Shown here one piece after another: positions 13,725-20,503 of a DNA stretch of 20,503 nt. How positions within the stretch are numbered: the first letter of the stretch is position 1; every line of letters starts with the position of its first letter. The notes below the pieces were generated by a model that saw only the letters and a list, made by a program, of their open reading frames with translations, did no database searches and was not told the DNA's origin. The position numbers were made by a program, and so were the translations under genes. Source of the stretch: UBA11540 sp003445125 (lineage in GTDB: Bacteria; Bacillota; Clostridia; Oscillospirales; Ruminococcaceae); assembly GCA_937899435.1 (NCBI GenBank), contig CALBQG010000122.1, forward strand, positions 1 through 20,503, written 5' to 3'.

Positions 13725-15260
13725 TTATTTTACCGTCGGAATCAGGATGACACGCTTTTCCGTTACCGTCTCGTCGCCCAGGTCGTTTTCTGCCATGATC
13801 CGCTCTGCCGAAGTGTTATAGCGTTTGGCAATATCCCATACCCGCTCGCCGCTGTCGCAGTAATAAATCGTCAGTGCCGGTTCATCCTCGCGTGCTTTCG
13901 GTTTCGTTTCGTCCACGGTCAGCTCGCAGATACAGGCGTCCTGCGTTTTGCAAAGAACCGCACCGGTAATCTTCAGTTGAACTTTTACGTCTGCCTTATT
14001 CGGTGCCGCAAACGCGTAGTCGCAGGAAACAATCCGTACCTCCGGTTCAAAGGTCGCCTCGCGGCATTCCTGAGGAAGGGCATATTCGTAGACAGAGGAA
14101 ATTCTCTTCTCTTTCAATTCCACGTTTCCGTCCTTTTGCTGAACAAAGGTAAACACATCGACGGGAATTTCCGCTTTCAGAACGCCGTTTTCTGTTTTCA
14201 CCGTCGGACGGTGGGCATCCGTCCACAGATCGATAATTCTTTCGATTTCCGCACTTCCCAGATCCAACGATTCCCGCACTGTCAGACTTTCATCTACAAC
14301 GCCGACCAGTTTTTCAAAGGTAATCGGTTTGGATGTGTAGTCACAGGCATATTGTGTGGAATAGGCGTCCGTTGCCGCAGAGAAATTCTTGGTATCATAG
14401 GCTTTTGCCATCACATTCAGTTTCACATCAAACGACAGCATCGTGAAGTTGCCGTTCTCATCCTGCTTCGGTGTGGTATCCACCGAAATGACATCTACAT
14501 TTACTTCGCTCTGCGAATCCGTATCGATCCCTTCCATATCCACAATGCGGCTGATCGGAAACGTGTGCGTGACACTGATTGGCTCTACGCCTTCCAGATC
14601 TGTATACAGGGTGGTGACCGTCAATTCTCCTTTGAGAATCATTTTGTTGGGGATCAGTTTGACTTCCGTCAAAACCGCGCAGGCATCGCTGCGCAGAATC
14701 GCATTTACAGGCGGATTATTCTCCACACTTCCCTCTTCCCGCACGGAAAAAGGGGTATCGGTATCGGAATGTACCGTGGTGGCAGAGACGGTTTTCCTCT
14801 TCAGCTGCACCCCGTCACCGACCGCATCCGCCAAAATACTTTCACTCTTAACCGCGGTCACTCTCGCACCGATATTTACCGCACCGCGAATATCAAATCG
14901 CCGCTGATTGACCGCGCGGCAATTGACATAAGAAGTCTGCGTATAAACGGCAACTGTTACATGATCGACGGTGGATTTCAGTTCCAGCACTTTTGAAAAA
15001 GGAATTTTTGTGTCGTAAGCGTGGATTTTGTTTTCATCGCACACATAATAAATCTTCACAAAAATAAACCCGTCCACATTCACCTTATCGCCGTTCGGAT
15101 AGCATTGACTGATTTTCGGCTTCACGTGGCATTTTAAAATCCGACGCACATCCGGACAATAGTCCGGCAACAGAATGTCGCTTTCAAATCCCTGCTCAGG
15201 CTTGCCCTCAAAAACCGTTACATTGGTGTCAATTGTTTCGTTGGTGATTTTCAGATCCAT
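13725..15260 (-). CDS. sipL: DUF3794-LysM spore protein, SipL-like
   Basis: The 511-residue protein begins with MDLKITNETIDTNVTVFEG and has repeated DUF3794 (PF12673) units. One is around residues 30-125 (ESDILLPDYCPDVRRIL); further units lie in the 170-450 region. A C-terminal LysM domain (about 463-511) reads VWDIAKRYNTSAERIMAEN and ends VILIPTVK. This is the layout of SipL, the clostridial protein that binds SpoIVA through its LysM domain and anchors the coat. It stands directly upstream of spoIVA in the same direction, which supports the assignment. The ATG at 15260 has AAGGAG upstream. Its own sigma-E-like promoter lies at 15291-15319. No terminator separates it from the calcium ATPase gene upstream, so some read-through is possible. 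Other DUF3794-LysM coat proteins are the alternative. Confidence 0.9.
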   Translation of the reverse strand: MDLKITNETIDTNVTVFEGKPEQGFESDILLPDYCPDVRRILKCHVKPKISQCYPNGDKVNVDGFIFVKIYYVCDENKIHAYDTKIPFSKVLELKSTVDHVTVAVYTQTSYVNCRAVNQRRFDIRGAVNIGARVTAVKSESILADAVGDGVQLKRKTVSATTVHSDTDTPFSVREEGSVENNPPVNAILRSDACAVLTEVKLIPNKMILKGELTVTTLYTDLEGVEPISVTHTFPISRIVDMEGIDTDSQSEVNVDVISVDTTPKQDENGNFTMLSFDVKLNVMAKAYDTKNFSAATDAYSTQYACDYTSKPITFEKLVGVVDESLTVRESLDLGSAEIERIIDLWTDAHRPTVKTENGVLKAEIPVDVFTFVQQKDGNVELKEKRISSVYEYALPQECREATFEPEVRIVSCDYAFAAPNKADVKVQLKITGAVLCKTQDACICELTVDETKPKAREDEPALTIYYCDSGERVWDIAKRYNTSAERIMAENDLGDETVTEKRVILIPTVK

Positions 15261-15290
15261 GGTTCCCGCTCCTTTTCGTATTCTGTGGTA

Positions 15291-15319
15291 TGTATATGAG
15301 ACGGACAAGAAGGATATAC
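15291..15319 (-). promoter_or_regulatory. Candidate sigma-E promoter of the sipL-like gene
   Basis: On the minus strand GTATATC (15319-15313), 14 bases and CATATACA (15298-15291) match the sigma-E pattern and have the same spacing as the candidate before spoIVA. It fits inside the 60-base gap after the ATPase gene. Confidence 0.55.
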
Positions 15320-15320
15320 G

Positions 15321-17942
15321 TTATTTTTTTACCTTCATAAAAATCCCCGACAGAATCGGGACAAACAGCGAGGCACCGAACACCGCCGTCAATTGTGAAA
15401 TTGTCAGCGCTTCGGTTCGGAAGATCAGGCGCATCCACGGAAGATACAGCGAAAGCGCGACGACTCCCGACGAGATCAGCACCGCAAAAATCAGCAGAAT
15501 ATTGTTGAACGGGTTGATTCTGTACAGCGGTAGTTTTTCACTTTTACATTCAAACACATGAATCAGCTGCGTGGCAACCAGCGTCACAAAAGCGGCTGTG
15601 CGTGCCACGGAAAGCGGTTCTCCGTGCTTCAGAAACCCGACATACACCGCCAGTGTCGTCAGACCGATCAGGATTCCCCGAAAAATGATCTTCCCTGCCA
15701 GACCGTCCGAAAAAATACCCTCCTCTTTTCGGCGCGGACGAAGATTCATGGCATTTCTGTCCGGCGGCTCCACGCCCAGTGCAAGCGCAGGAAGCGAATC
15801 CGTCACCAGATTGATGAGAAGAATGTGCATTGGCAATAACACCACGGGCAGTCCCATCAGCATTCCCACAAACATTGTAATCACTTCTCCGATGTTGCAG
15901 GAAAGAAGATAGCGAATGAACTTGCGGATATTTCCGTAAATAGTGCGTCCTTCCTCGACGGCGGCAACGATGGTGGCAAAATTGTCATCCAGCAGCACCA
16001 CGCTTGCCGTTTCCTTGGTGACATCCGTACCGTTGACTCCCATTGCCACGCCGATATCTGCCTCTTTGATGGCAGGAGCATCGTTCACGCCGTCACCCGT
16101 CATTGCCACAATATGGTTTCTGCGTTTCAGTGCACGTACAATACGCAATTTGTCCTTCGGACTGACACGCGCGAAAACCGATGTGTCGTCGATCACATGA
16201 TCCAGCTGCTCATCCGTTAGCCGTTCCAGCTCGCTCCCTGTCAGAATCCGATCCCCGTCGTGATAGATACGCAGCTGCTCGGCAATTGCTTTGGCAGTCA
16301 GTTTATGATCTCCGGTAATCATCACGGGGCGTATTCCCGCGCGGCGGCACTTTGCCACCGCCGAAAACGCTTCTTTGCGCGGCGGATCGATCATGCCGCA
16401 CAGTCCGACAAGAATCAGCGACGTTTCGGCGATTTGTTCCGAAAACTGTGAAATGGGGCGGTAGGCAAAACCGATGACCCGCATTGCCTGAGATGCCAGA
16501 CGGTCATTTTCCTCTTTGAAACGCTGTTTTTTTGCCGGAGTCAAAGGGTAGACACTGCCGTTTTCACGATAATGCGTGCAATGCTCGACAATCACGTCAA
16601 ACGCACCTTTGGTATATACATACATTCCGTCACGTTCCCGCACCGCGACCGACATACACTTGCGCTGCGAATCAAAGGGGATTTCGTGAAGAATCGGTGT
16701 TTCCTTTCTCCACTCGTTCGGATCCATCATTGCCTTCGCCGCCAGTACCAACAGCGCGTTTTCCGTCGGTTCGCCGATCAATTCAAACGAACCCTCCATT
16801 GTGTTTTCCCGACGGTTTCGCGACTGAAAATCTCCCGGTTGACTTTTAAGCTGCGCATGGTTGCAAAGCACGGCAACTTTCAAAAGCATTGCCAGATCGG
16901 CATCTTCGGTCGGATAAAAAGCGGCGCCGTCTTGATCGGTAAAGCTCCCACGTTTTTCGTAGCCGTTTCCGCTGACGGAAACCGTATGATTCCACGTCAC
17001 CAATTCCTGCACCGTCATGCGATTTTCTGTCAGCGTTCCCGTTTTATCCGAACAAATGACGTCGATGCATCCCAGTGTTTCCACGGCATGGAGTTTTTTT
17101 ATCAACGCGTGCCGTTTCAGAATCCGATTCACCGCCAGTGCAAGACAAATGGTGACAATTGCGGATAGCCCCTCCGGCACGGCGGCAACCGCAAGGGAAA
17201 TCCCGGTAATCAGCATATCCATCGCGTTTTCTCCGCGTAGAATACCGCAGATCATCACCACGGCGCAAATTCCCAGACATCCGAACCCGATCGCTTTTCC
17301 GAGCTTATCCAATTTTTTTTGCAGCGGTGTCGGCTCCGGCTCAATCTGCGTTAGCATTCCGGCGATATGTCCCATTTTGGTGTTCATGCCGGTCTGTGTG
17401 ATCCGTATCTGTGCATTCCCGCGCAAGGCGACCGCACCCATGTACACCTCATCGCCCTCGATTTTGTCCACTGCTGTCGATTCTCCCGTCAAAACCGATT
17501 CGTCACAACCAAATCCGTTCTGTCCGATAATCACGCCGTCGGCGGGGATCCGGTCTCCCGCTTCCGCCAACAGCACATCCTCCGGAACCAAAAACGCAGA
17601 TTCAATTACCTTAACTTCTCCGTCGCGGATCACCCGCGAGGTTTGCGGAGCAAAATTTTTCAAAGCAAGGAGGGTTTTTTCGGTGCGGTATTCCTGAAGA
17701 AAGCCGAGAACGGCATTGAGCAGAACGATGGCAATGATCGTCACGGCTTCAAAGGTTTCTCCCATAAACAGCGACAGCGCGGTAGAAGCAAGCAGGATCA
17801 TGGTCATGAAATCCTTGAACTGCCCGGCAAAAATTTTCAACGGGTGCATTCGTTTGTCGTTCGCCAACCGATTTTCCCCGTATTGCCTCAATTTTTCTCT
17901 TGCTTCGTCCTCGCGAAGCCCCACTCCCTGTTTTTCTCTCAC
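15321..17942 (-). CDS. P2A-type calcium-transporting ATPase
   Basis: The 873-residue P-type ATPase contains the actuator motif TGES (152-155), PEGL in M4 (256-259), the phosphorylation site DKTGT (Asp299), MITGD, and the hinge TGDGVNDAPA. Calcium-site residues of SERCA are present: Glu in PEGL, Asn and Glu in M5 (CNIGEVITMF) and Asn, Thr and Asp in M6 (INLVTDSLPA). A cation-ATPase C-terminal domain follows. It should export calcium (possibly manganese) from the cytoplasm. In the M4 motif the usual proline after PEGL is serine. The start is GTG 17942, because AAGGGGAG lies 6 bases before it; the ATG at 17963 has a poorer site. It diverges from the TauE pair across a 16-bp palindrome and precedes sipL in the same direction. 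Confidence 0.93.
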   Translation of the reverse strand: MREKQGVGLREDEAREKLRQYGENRLANDKRMHPLKIFAGQFKDFMTMILLASTALSLFMGETFEAVTIIAIVLLNAVLGFLQEYRTEKTLLALKNFAPQTSRVIRDGEVKVIESAFLVPEDVLLAEAGDRIPADGVIIGQNGFGCDESVLTGESTAVDKIEGDEVYMGAVALRGNAQIRITQTGMNTKMGHIAGMLTQIEPEPTPLQKKLDKLGKAIGFGCLGICAVVMICGILRGENAMDMLITGISLAVAAVPEGLSAIVTICLALAVNRILKRHALIKKLHAVETLGCIDVICSDKTGTLTENRMTVQELVTWNHTVSVSGNGYEKRGSFTDQDGAAFYPTEDADLAMLLKVAVLCNHAQLKSQPGDFQSRNRRENTMEGSFELIGEPTENALLVLAAKAMMDPNEWRKETPILHEIPFDSQRKCMSVAVRERDGMYVYTKGAFDVIVEHCTHYRENGSVYPLTPAKKQRFKEENDRLASQAMRVIGFAYRPISQFSEQIAETSLILVGLCGMIDPPRKEAFSAVAKCRRAGIRPVMITGDHKLTAKAIAEQLRIYHDGDRILTGSELERLTDEQLDHVIDDTSVFARVSPKDKLRIVRALKRRNHIVAMTGDGVNDAPAIKEADIGVAMGVNGTDVTKETASVVLLDDNFATIVAAVEEGRTIYGNIRKFIRYLLSCNIGEVITMFVGMLMGLPVVLLPMHILLINLVTDSLPALALGVEPPDRNAMNLRPRRKEEGIFSDGLAGKIIFRGILIGLTTLAVYVGFLKHGEPLSVARTAAFVTLVATQLIHVFECKSEKLPLYRINPFNNILLIFAVLISSGVVALSLYLPWMRLIFRTEALTISQLTAVFGASLFVPILSGIFMKVKK

Positions 17943-17977
17943 ATTCGTCTCCCCTTTTTTCATGTTCCGCTACAAAA

Positions 17978-18016
17978 TATGCCCGTGTGTGTTTTGATAG
18001 AACACACACGGGCATA
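17978..18016. repeat. 16-bp perfect inverted repeat between divergent genes
   Basis: Arms 17978-17993 and 18001-18016 are exact reverse complements around a 7-base loop, with an alternating GT/AC core. No T-run follows on the plus strand and only TTTTGT on the minus strand, so it is not a convincing terminator. It sits exactly where the promoters or leaders of the ATPase and TauE genes must lie, and no clear sigma-A promoter was found beside it. Confidence 0.85.
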
Positions 18017-18039
18017 CTAACATCAAGGGAGATGATGGT

Positions 18040-18408
18040 GTGAAAAATTGGGCAAAAAGCGGACTCATCGGGCTTTTTTCCGGATTTTTGAACGGCTTGT
18101 TCGGATCCGGAGGAGGTCTGATTACCGTTCCTCTTTTGGAAAAGTTATTACAAGCCGAGCCTAAAAAAGCGCACGCCACCTCTGTTTCCATTATCCTTCC
18201 GCTCTCTGCAATGAGTGCGTTTTTGTACTTAAAAGGCGGACATCTCGATTTTTCCGAAGCTGTATGGTTTATTCCTTTCGGAATTCCCGGAGCCGTCGTA
18301 GGTGCTTGGTTGCTGAAAAAAGTGTCCAACCGATGGCTGAAAAAAATCTTCGGAATTCTGCTGATTTTTGCGGCAGTGCGTATGGCGGTGAGATTATGGA
18401 AAGGATAA
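18040..18408 (+). CDS. TauE/SafE family protein, half-size (first of pair)
   Basis: This 122-residue membrane protein corresponds to one of the two internal repeats of a TauE/SafE (DUF81, PF01925) transporter. It reads GLFSGFLNGLFGSGGGLITVP, the family's N-terminal motif, followed by a second helix with AHATSVSIILPLSA, then two more helices and the basic end VRMAVRLWKG. About four helices are predicted. Full-length members have about 250 residues and eight helices and export sulfite, sulfonates or other anions. The start is GTG 18040, with AAGGGAG 8 bases upstream. It overlaps the next gene by 13 bases, so the two halves are made together and probably form one heteromeric transporter. Confidence 0.9.
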   Translation: MKNWAKSGLIGLFSGFLNGLFGSGGGLITVPLLEKLLQAEPKKAHATSVSIILPLSAMSAFLYLKGGHLDFSEAVWFIPFGIPGAVVGAWLLKKVSNRWLKKIFGILLIFAAVRMAVRLWKG

Positions 18409-18755
18409 TCATTTTTCTTGTTTCTTTTTTTGCCGCGGTTCTCGGCTCTATGGGGTTGGGCGGCGGATTTGTGCTTTTGATTTATCTGACCGCTTTTGCC
18501 GGCGTCGATCAATTGCAGGCACAGGGAATCAATTTACTTTTCTTCCTGCCGATTGCGGCAACAAGTCTTCTTTTGCACGCGAAAAACAAACTGATTCTCT
18601 GGAAGGAAGCGGGAATCAGCGTGTTATTCGGCATTCCCGGAGTCTTTCTCGGATACTTTCTTACCGATCGCTTAGGATCGGACTTCATCGCCTGGGGATT
18701 TACCTTCATTGTTCTTTTTACGGGAATTCGGGAGTTGTTTTCCAAAAAGGAATAA
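18396..18755 (+). CDS. TauE/SafE family protein, half-size (second of pair)
   Basis: This 119-residue membrane protein is again a single TauE/SafE repeat: FFAAVLGSMGLGGGFVLLIYL, then AQGINLLFFLPIAATSLLLH, and a final helix ahead of TGIRELFSKKE. It is clearly related to its upstream partner but not a copy of it. The ATG at 18396 lies within the end of the first gene, in another frame, with GGTGAG close upstream. A simple frameshift of one 250-residue gene is unlikely: the first protein ends at a natural basic tail, and the second begins with its own start and first helix motif. The stop at 18753-18755 lies inside a 13-bp inverted repeat (18727-18766). Confidence 0.9.
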   Translation: MERIIIFLVSFFAAVLGSMGLGGGFVLLIYLTAFAGVDQLQAQGINLLFFLPIAATSLLLHAKNKLILWKEAGISVLFGIPGVFLGYFLTDRLGSDFIAWGFTFIVLFTGIRELFSKKE

Positions 18756-18766
18756 CAACTCCCGAA
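18727..18766. repeat. Inverted repeat spanning the end of the second TauE gene
   Basis: Arms 18727-18739 and 18754-18766 are perfect 13-base complements with a 14-base loop. No T-run follows in either direction, so it may be a weak or factor-dependent terminator, or a 3' end stabiliser for the convergent genes. Confidence 0.6.
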
Positions 18767-18769
18767 CGC

Positions 18770-18952
18770 TCATTCCCTGAATTCTTCCACCTGCTGCAAT
18801 AATTGCTTCATCTGTGTGCTGTTTTGTGCCTCGTAAGCCATATTGATAATTCCCTGCTTTTGCTGTTCGGTCATGCGCAGAAAGTTTTCCATTGCAGTCG
18901 GGCTTGAACGCATGGAAGCATACAGCCCTGCGGGAAGATCACGAAAATCCAT
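18770..18952 (-). CDS. Small conserved-type protein of unknown function, 60 residues
   Basis: The 60-residue product is soluble and mostly helical: LRMTEQQKQGIINMAYEAQ, then a glutamine-rich MKQLLQQVEEF tail. There is no signal peptide or membrane helix. The ATG at 18952 is preceded by GAGGTGAT at good spacing, which supports a real gene. I recall similar short proteins in clostridia but do not recognise a named family. It lies alone between the terminator of the AcpS-HAD operon and the convergent TauE pair. No function can be assigned. Confidence 0.7.
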   Translation of the reverse strand: MDFRDLPAGLYASMRSSPTAMENFLRMTEQQKQGIINMAYEAQNSTQMKQLLQQVEEFRE

Positions 18953-18988
18953 AATATCACCTCAATCACAGTATGAACCGTCAGAAGC

Positions 18989-19030
18989 AAAACAAACGGT
19001 GTCCGAAAAATTTCGGACACCGTTTGTTTT
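18989..19030 (-). terminator. Long intrinsic terminator of the DUF6106/AcpS-HAD operon
   Basis: A perfect 20-bp stem (18989-19008 with 19011-19030) has a 2-base centre, so in practice a short A/T loop. It begins 3 bases past the stop of the AcpS-HAD gene. TTTT lies on both outer edges. Confidence 0.85.
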
Positions 19031-19033
19031 TTC

Positions 19034-20038
19034 TTACAGATAAATTGCCACCTGCTCCGGTTTGTCGCATACCGCAACCACATTTCCTTTGCGAAAATCG
19101 TCTTTTTCTCCGAAGCCGTAGGCGGCAGCAATGAAGTCCACGCCCGTTTCCTCGGCACCGTAAAGGTCAAATGCCGTGTCGCCGATCAACACTGTTTTTT
19201 TGAAAGAAGATTCGGTTTTTCGGACACATTCGGCAATCAATTCGGCTTTGGTTCGCGTATTGGCGGCGTTATTACCACACACACAGTCAAAATACGGCAG
19301 CAAGCCGAAATGCTTCAGCACTTCCCGCGCCGCCGTCTCGGTTTTCAGCGTTGCCACGCAAAGTTTCAGTCCTTTATGCCGCAAATGAGCCAAAAGAGGA
19401 ACAATTCCGTCATACACCCGCGCTTCAAAAATTCCCGTACTGTTATAATACCGTTCAAAGTCCTCAAAGGCAACGGCAACCTGCGAAGGGTTCAGGTGTG
19501 CATAATGTTCAAAGGAATACGCCGTCGGAGGTCCGATAAAGCGTCGGGCAGTCTCCCGCGGAAGCGGCGGAAGATTCTGACACCGCAAAGCTTCCTGCAC
19601 CGAAGCGATCACGCCCTCGGAAGAATCCAGAAGCGTGCCGTCGAGATCAAATACCGCCGTCCGATAAGGCTCCTCACCGATGCCGACGGCGCTTGCCGCC
19701 GCGGTATCCGACGTGTGGGTAAGCGTAAGCTCCAGATGCAGGGCGCGTTGTTCGCACAGCTTCTTTGCTTTTCCCGAAAGCTGATATTCCGGCTTTCCCA
19801 AAAAATCATGCACAACCGCAACTTCTTTGAGTTCAAACCCGCGCAAGCCGATACCCAAAGCCTTGGAAAACGCTTCTTTTGCGGCAAATCCCGCTGCCGC
19901 AGCAGGTGCCGGATCGGATTTTGTCCTCAGATATGCGCGTTCTTCTTCCGAAAAAACACGTTCGCAGAAATGCGGGTTTTCCATGCTTTTGCGGACACGG
20001 GCAACAGCAACCAGGTCTATGCCGTGAAACAGTCTCAT
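19034..20038 (-). CDS. Holo-ACP synthase fused to a HAD-family phosphatase
   Basis: The 334-residue protein has two parts. Residues 1-120 are a complete AcpS: HGIDLVAVARVRK with Asp8, FCERVFSEEE, then FAAKEAFSKALGIG with Glu55, and LTLTHTSDTAAASAVG. Asp8 and Glu55 are the expected magnesium ligands. AcpS moves phosphopantetheine from CoA onto acyl carrier protein. Residues about 126-334 are a HAD hydrolase of the phosphoglycolate-phosphatase type: FDLDGTLLDS (Asp131, Asp133), a cap with RRFIGPP, VATLKT and IGDTAFD (Asp287, Asp291). The linker is only about five residues and the frame is unbroken. The ATG at 20038 has GGGAG upstream; ATGA overlap with the DUF6106 gene shows coupling. A role of the HAD part in pantetheine or nucleotide removal is speculation. 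Confidence 0.92.
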   Translation of the reverse strand: MRLFHGIDLVAVARVRKSMENPHFCERVFSEEERAYLRTKSDPAPAAAAGFAAKEAFSKALGIGLRGFELKEVAVVHDFLGKPEYQLSGKAKKLCEQRALHLELTLTHTSDTAAASAVGIGEEPYRTAVFDLDGTLLDSSEGVIASVQEALRCQNLPPLPRETARRFIGPPTAYSFEHYAHLNPSQVAVAFEDFERYYNSTGIFEARVYDGIVPLLAHLRHKGLKLCVATLKTETAAREVLKHFGLLPYFDCVCGNNAANTRTKAELIAECVRKTESSFKKTVLIGDTAFDLYGAEETGVDFIAAAYGFGEKDDFRKGNVVAVCDKPEQVAIYL

Positions 20039-20503
20039 TGATAAACTCCCGTCCACATCGTGCGGGGAACAAAGTTTTTCATCGCCGCCAGCACCTTTTC
20101 CGCACCGTTGAAAATCACCAACGTCACACCTTTTGACGGATGGCGGTACACAAAATAGCACAAATCTTCGCTCTGCATGGAATCGCAGGCGCGAATGACA
20201 CGGGTATATTTTTCGGCAGAAAATGTCTTGGCATCAAATCTTCCGAATTCCTCAAACGCCGAACATTTTGCCGAAGCCACCCGTTTTCTGTCACGGCGGG
20301 CAATGATTTTATCCACATCGATGCAGTCATTGGTGATGCAGTATTCATACTCAATATTAAAATTGTTCATCAAATACCAACCGCCGTACAGCACGCCGAT
20401 TCCTGCCATAATAACCACCGCGCGCAGAAAGTACACCACGTGCATGGACAACACAAACAGCGCCGCGCACAGCATAATTGCTCCCAGTGCGACCGCAATT
20501 TTT
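20035..20503 (-). CDS. DUF6106-like membrane protein, N-terminus outside the window
   Basis: The reading frame remains open to the window edge, so the gene is truncated here; at least 155 residues are visible. The visible N-terminal part is hydrophobic (two helices, the second ending YGGWYLMNNF). It is followed by a cytoplasmic beta-rich domain starting NIEYEYCITNDCIDVDKIIARRDRKR and ending PRTMWTGVYQ. This pattern matches the DUF6106 family of clostridia as I remember it; function is unknown. An ATG at 20475 is in frame, but the open sequence upstream of it is hydrophobic and looks coding. Its TGA stop overlaps the start of the AcpS-HAD gene. Confidence 0.8.
   Translation of the reverse strand, partial: KIAVALGAIMLCAALFVLSMHVVYFLRAVVIMAGIGVLYGGWYLMNNFNIEYEYCITNDCIDVDKIIARRDRKRVASAKCSAFEEFGRFDAKTFSAEKYTRVIRACDSMQSEDLCYFVYRHPSKGVTLVIFNGAEKVLAAMKNFVPRTMWTGVYQ

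Noticed and set aside
13662..14996. 444-codon open frame on the plus strand
   Set aside because: It lies antisense to the sipL-like gene and runs across its terminator and the spoIVA promoter. Its composition (rich in Arg, His, Phe) is typical of an antisense shadow.

Overview
The window looks like chromosomal DNA from a spore-forming member of the Clostridia, probably an Oscillospirales/Ruminococcaceae-type anaerobe. This rests on a spoIVA gene next to a SipL-type DUF3794-LysM gene, on DUF1836 and DUF6106 genes, on a T-box leader, on strong GGAGG-type ribosome binding sites, and on short intergenic gaps that each hold an intrinsic terminator. The lineage is an inference from gene content; there is no rRNA gene in the window. 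No transposase, integrase, CRISPR array, tRNA or rRNA gene was seen.

Layout. 1-575: an intergenic stretch with a terminator, a weak Cys-rich ORF on the minus strand, a consensus sigma-A promoter, a terminator-like hairpin and the decayed tail of an AraC gene. 576-1388 (+): an intact AraC regulator. A very long palindrome follows (1394-1473). 1485-2592 (-): a DUF1836 protein and a COG2426-type small membrane protein, translationally coupled. 2655-3620 (-): a sugar phosphate isomerase/epimerase. 3766-4503 (+): YebC. 4621-6827 (-): a CPA2 cation/proton antiporter and an MgtC-like membrane protein, diverging from a LysR gene (6938-7829, +) broken by two -1 frameshifts. 7872-8993 (-): a CARF plus PD-(D/E)xK nuclease of the DUF1887/Card1 type, with no CRISPR locus in view. 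9077-12080 (-): a tyrosine-type T-box leader controlling a substrate-binding protein, permease and ATPase of the COG2984/4120/1101 (TrpXYZ-like) ABC family. 12130-15260 (-): spoIVA and a sipL-like gene, each with a sigma-E-like promoter. 15321-17942 (-): a P2A-type calcium ATPase. 18040-18755 (+): two overlapping half-size TauE/SafE genes. 18770-18952 (-): a 60-residue protein. 19034-20503 (-): an AcpS-HAD fusion coupled to a DUF6106 membrane protein that runs off the window.

How the parts work together. The clearest functional units are the spore-coat pair (SpoIVA is the ATPase that builds the coat basement layer, and SipL is its partner in clostridia), the tyrosine-responsive amino-acid uptake operon, and the antiporter/MgtC pair with its apparently dead LysR regulator. 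The items most worth a second look are the orphan Card1-like effector, the AcpS-HAD fusion, the UAC specifier on a transporter family usually named for tryptophan, the half-size TauE pair, and the regulatory debris at both the AraC and LysR loci.
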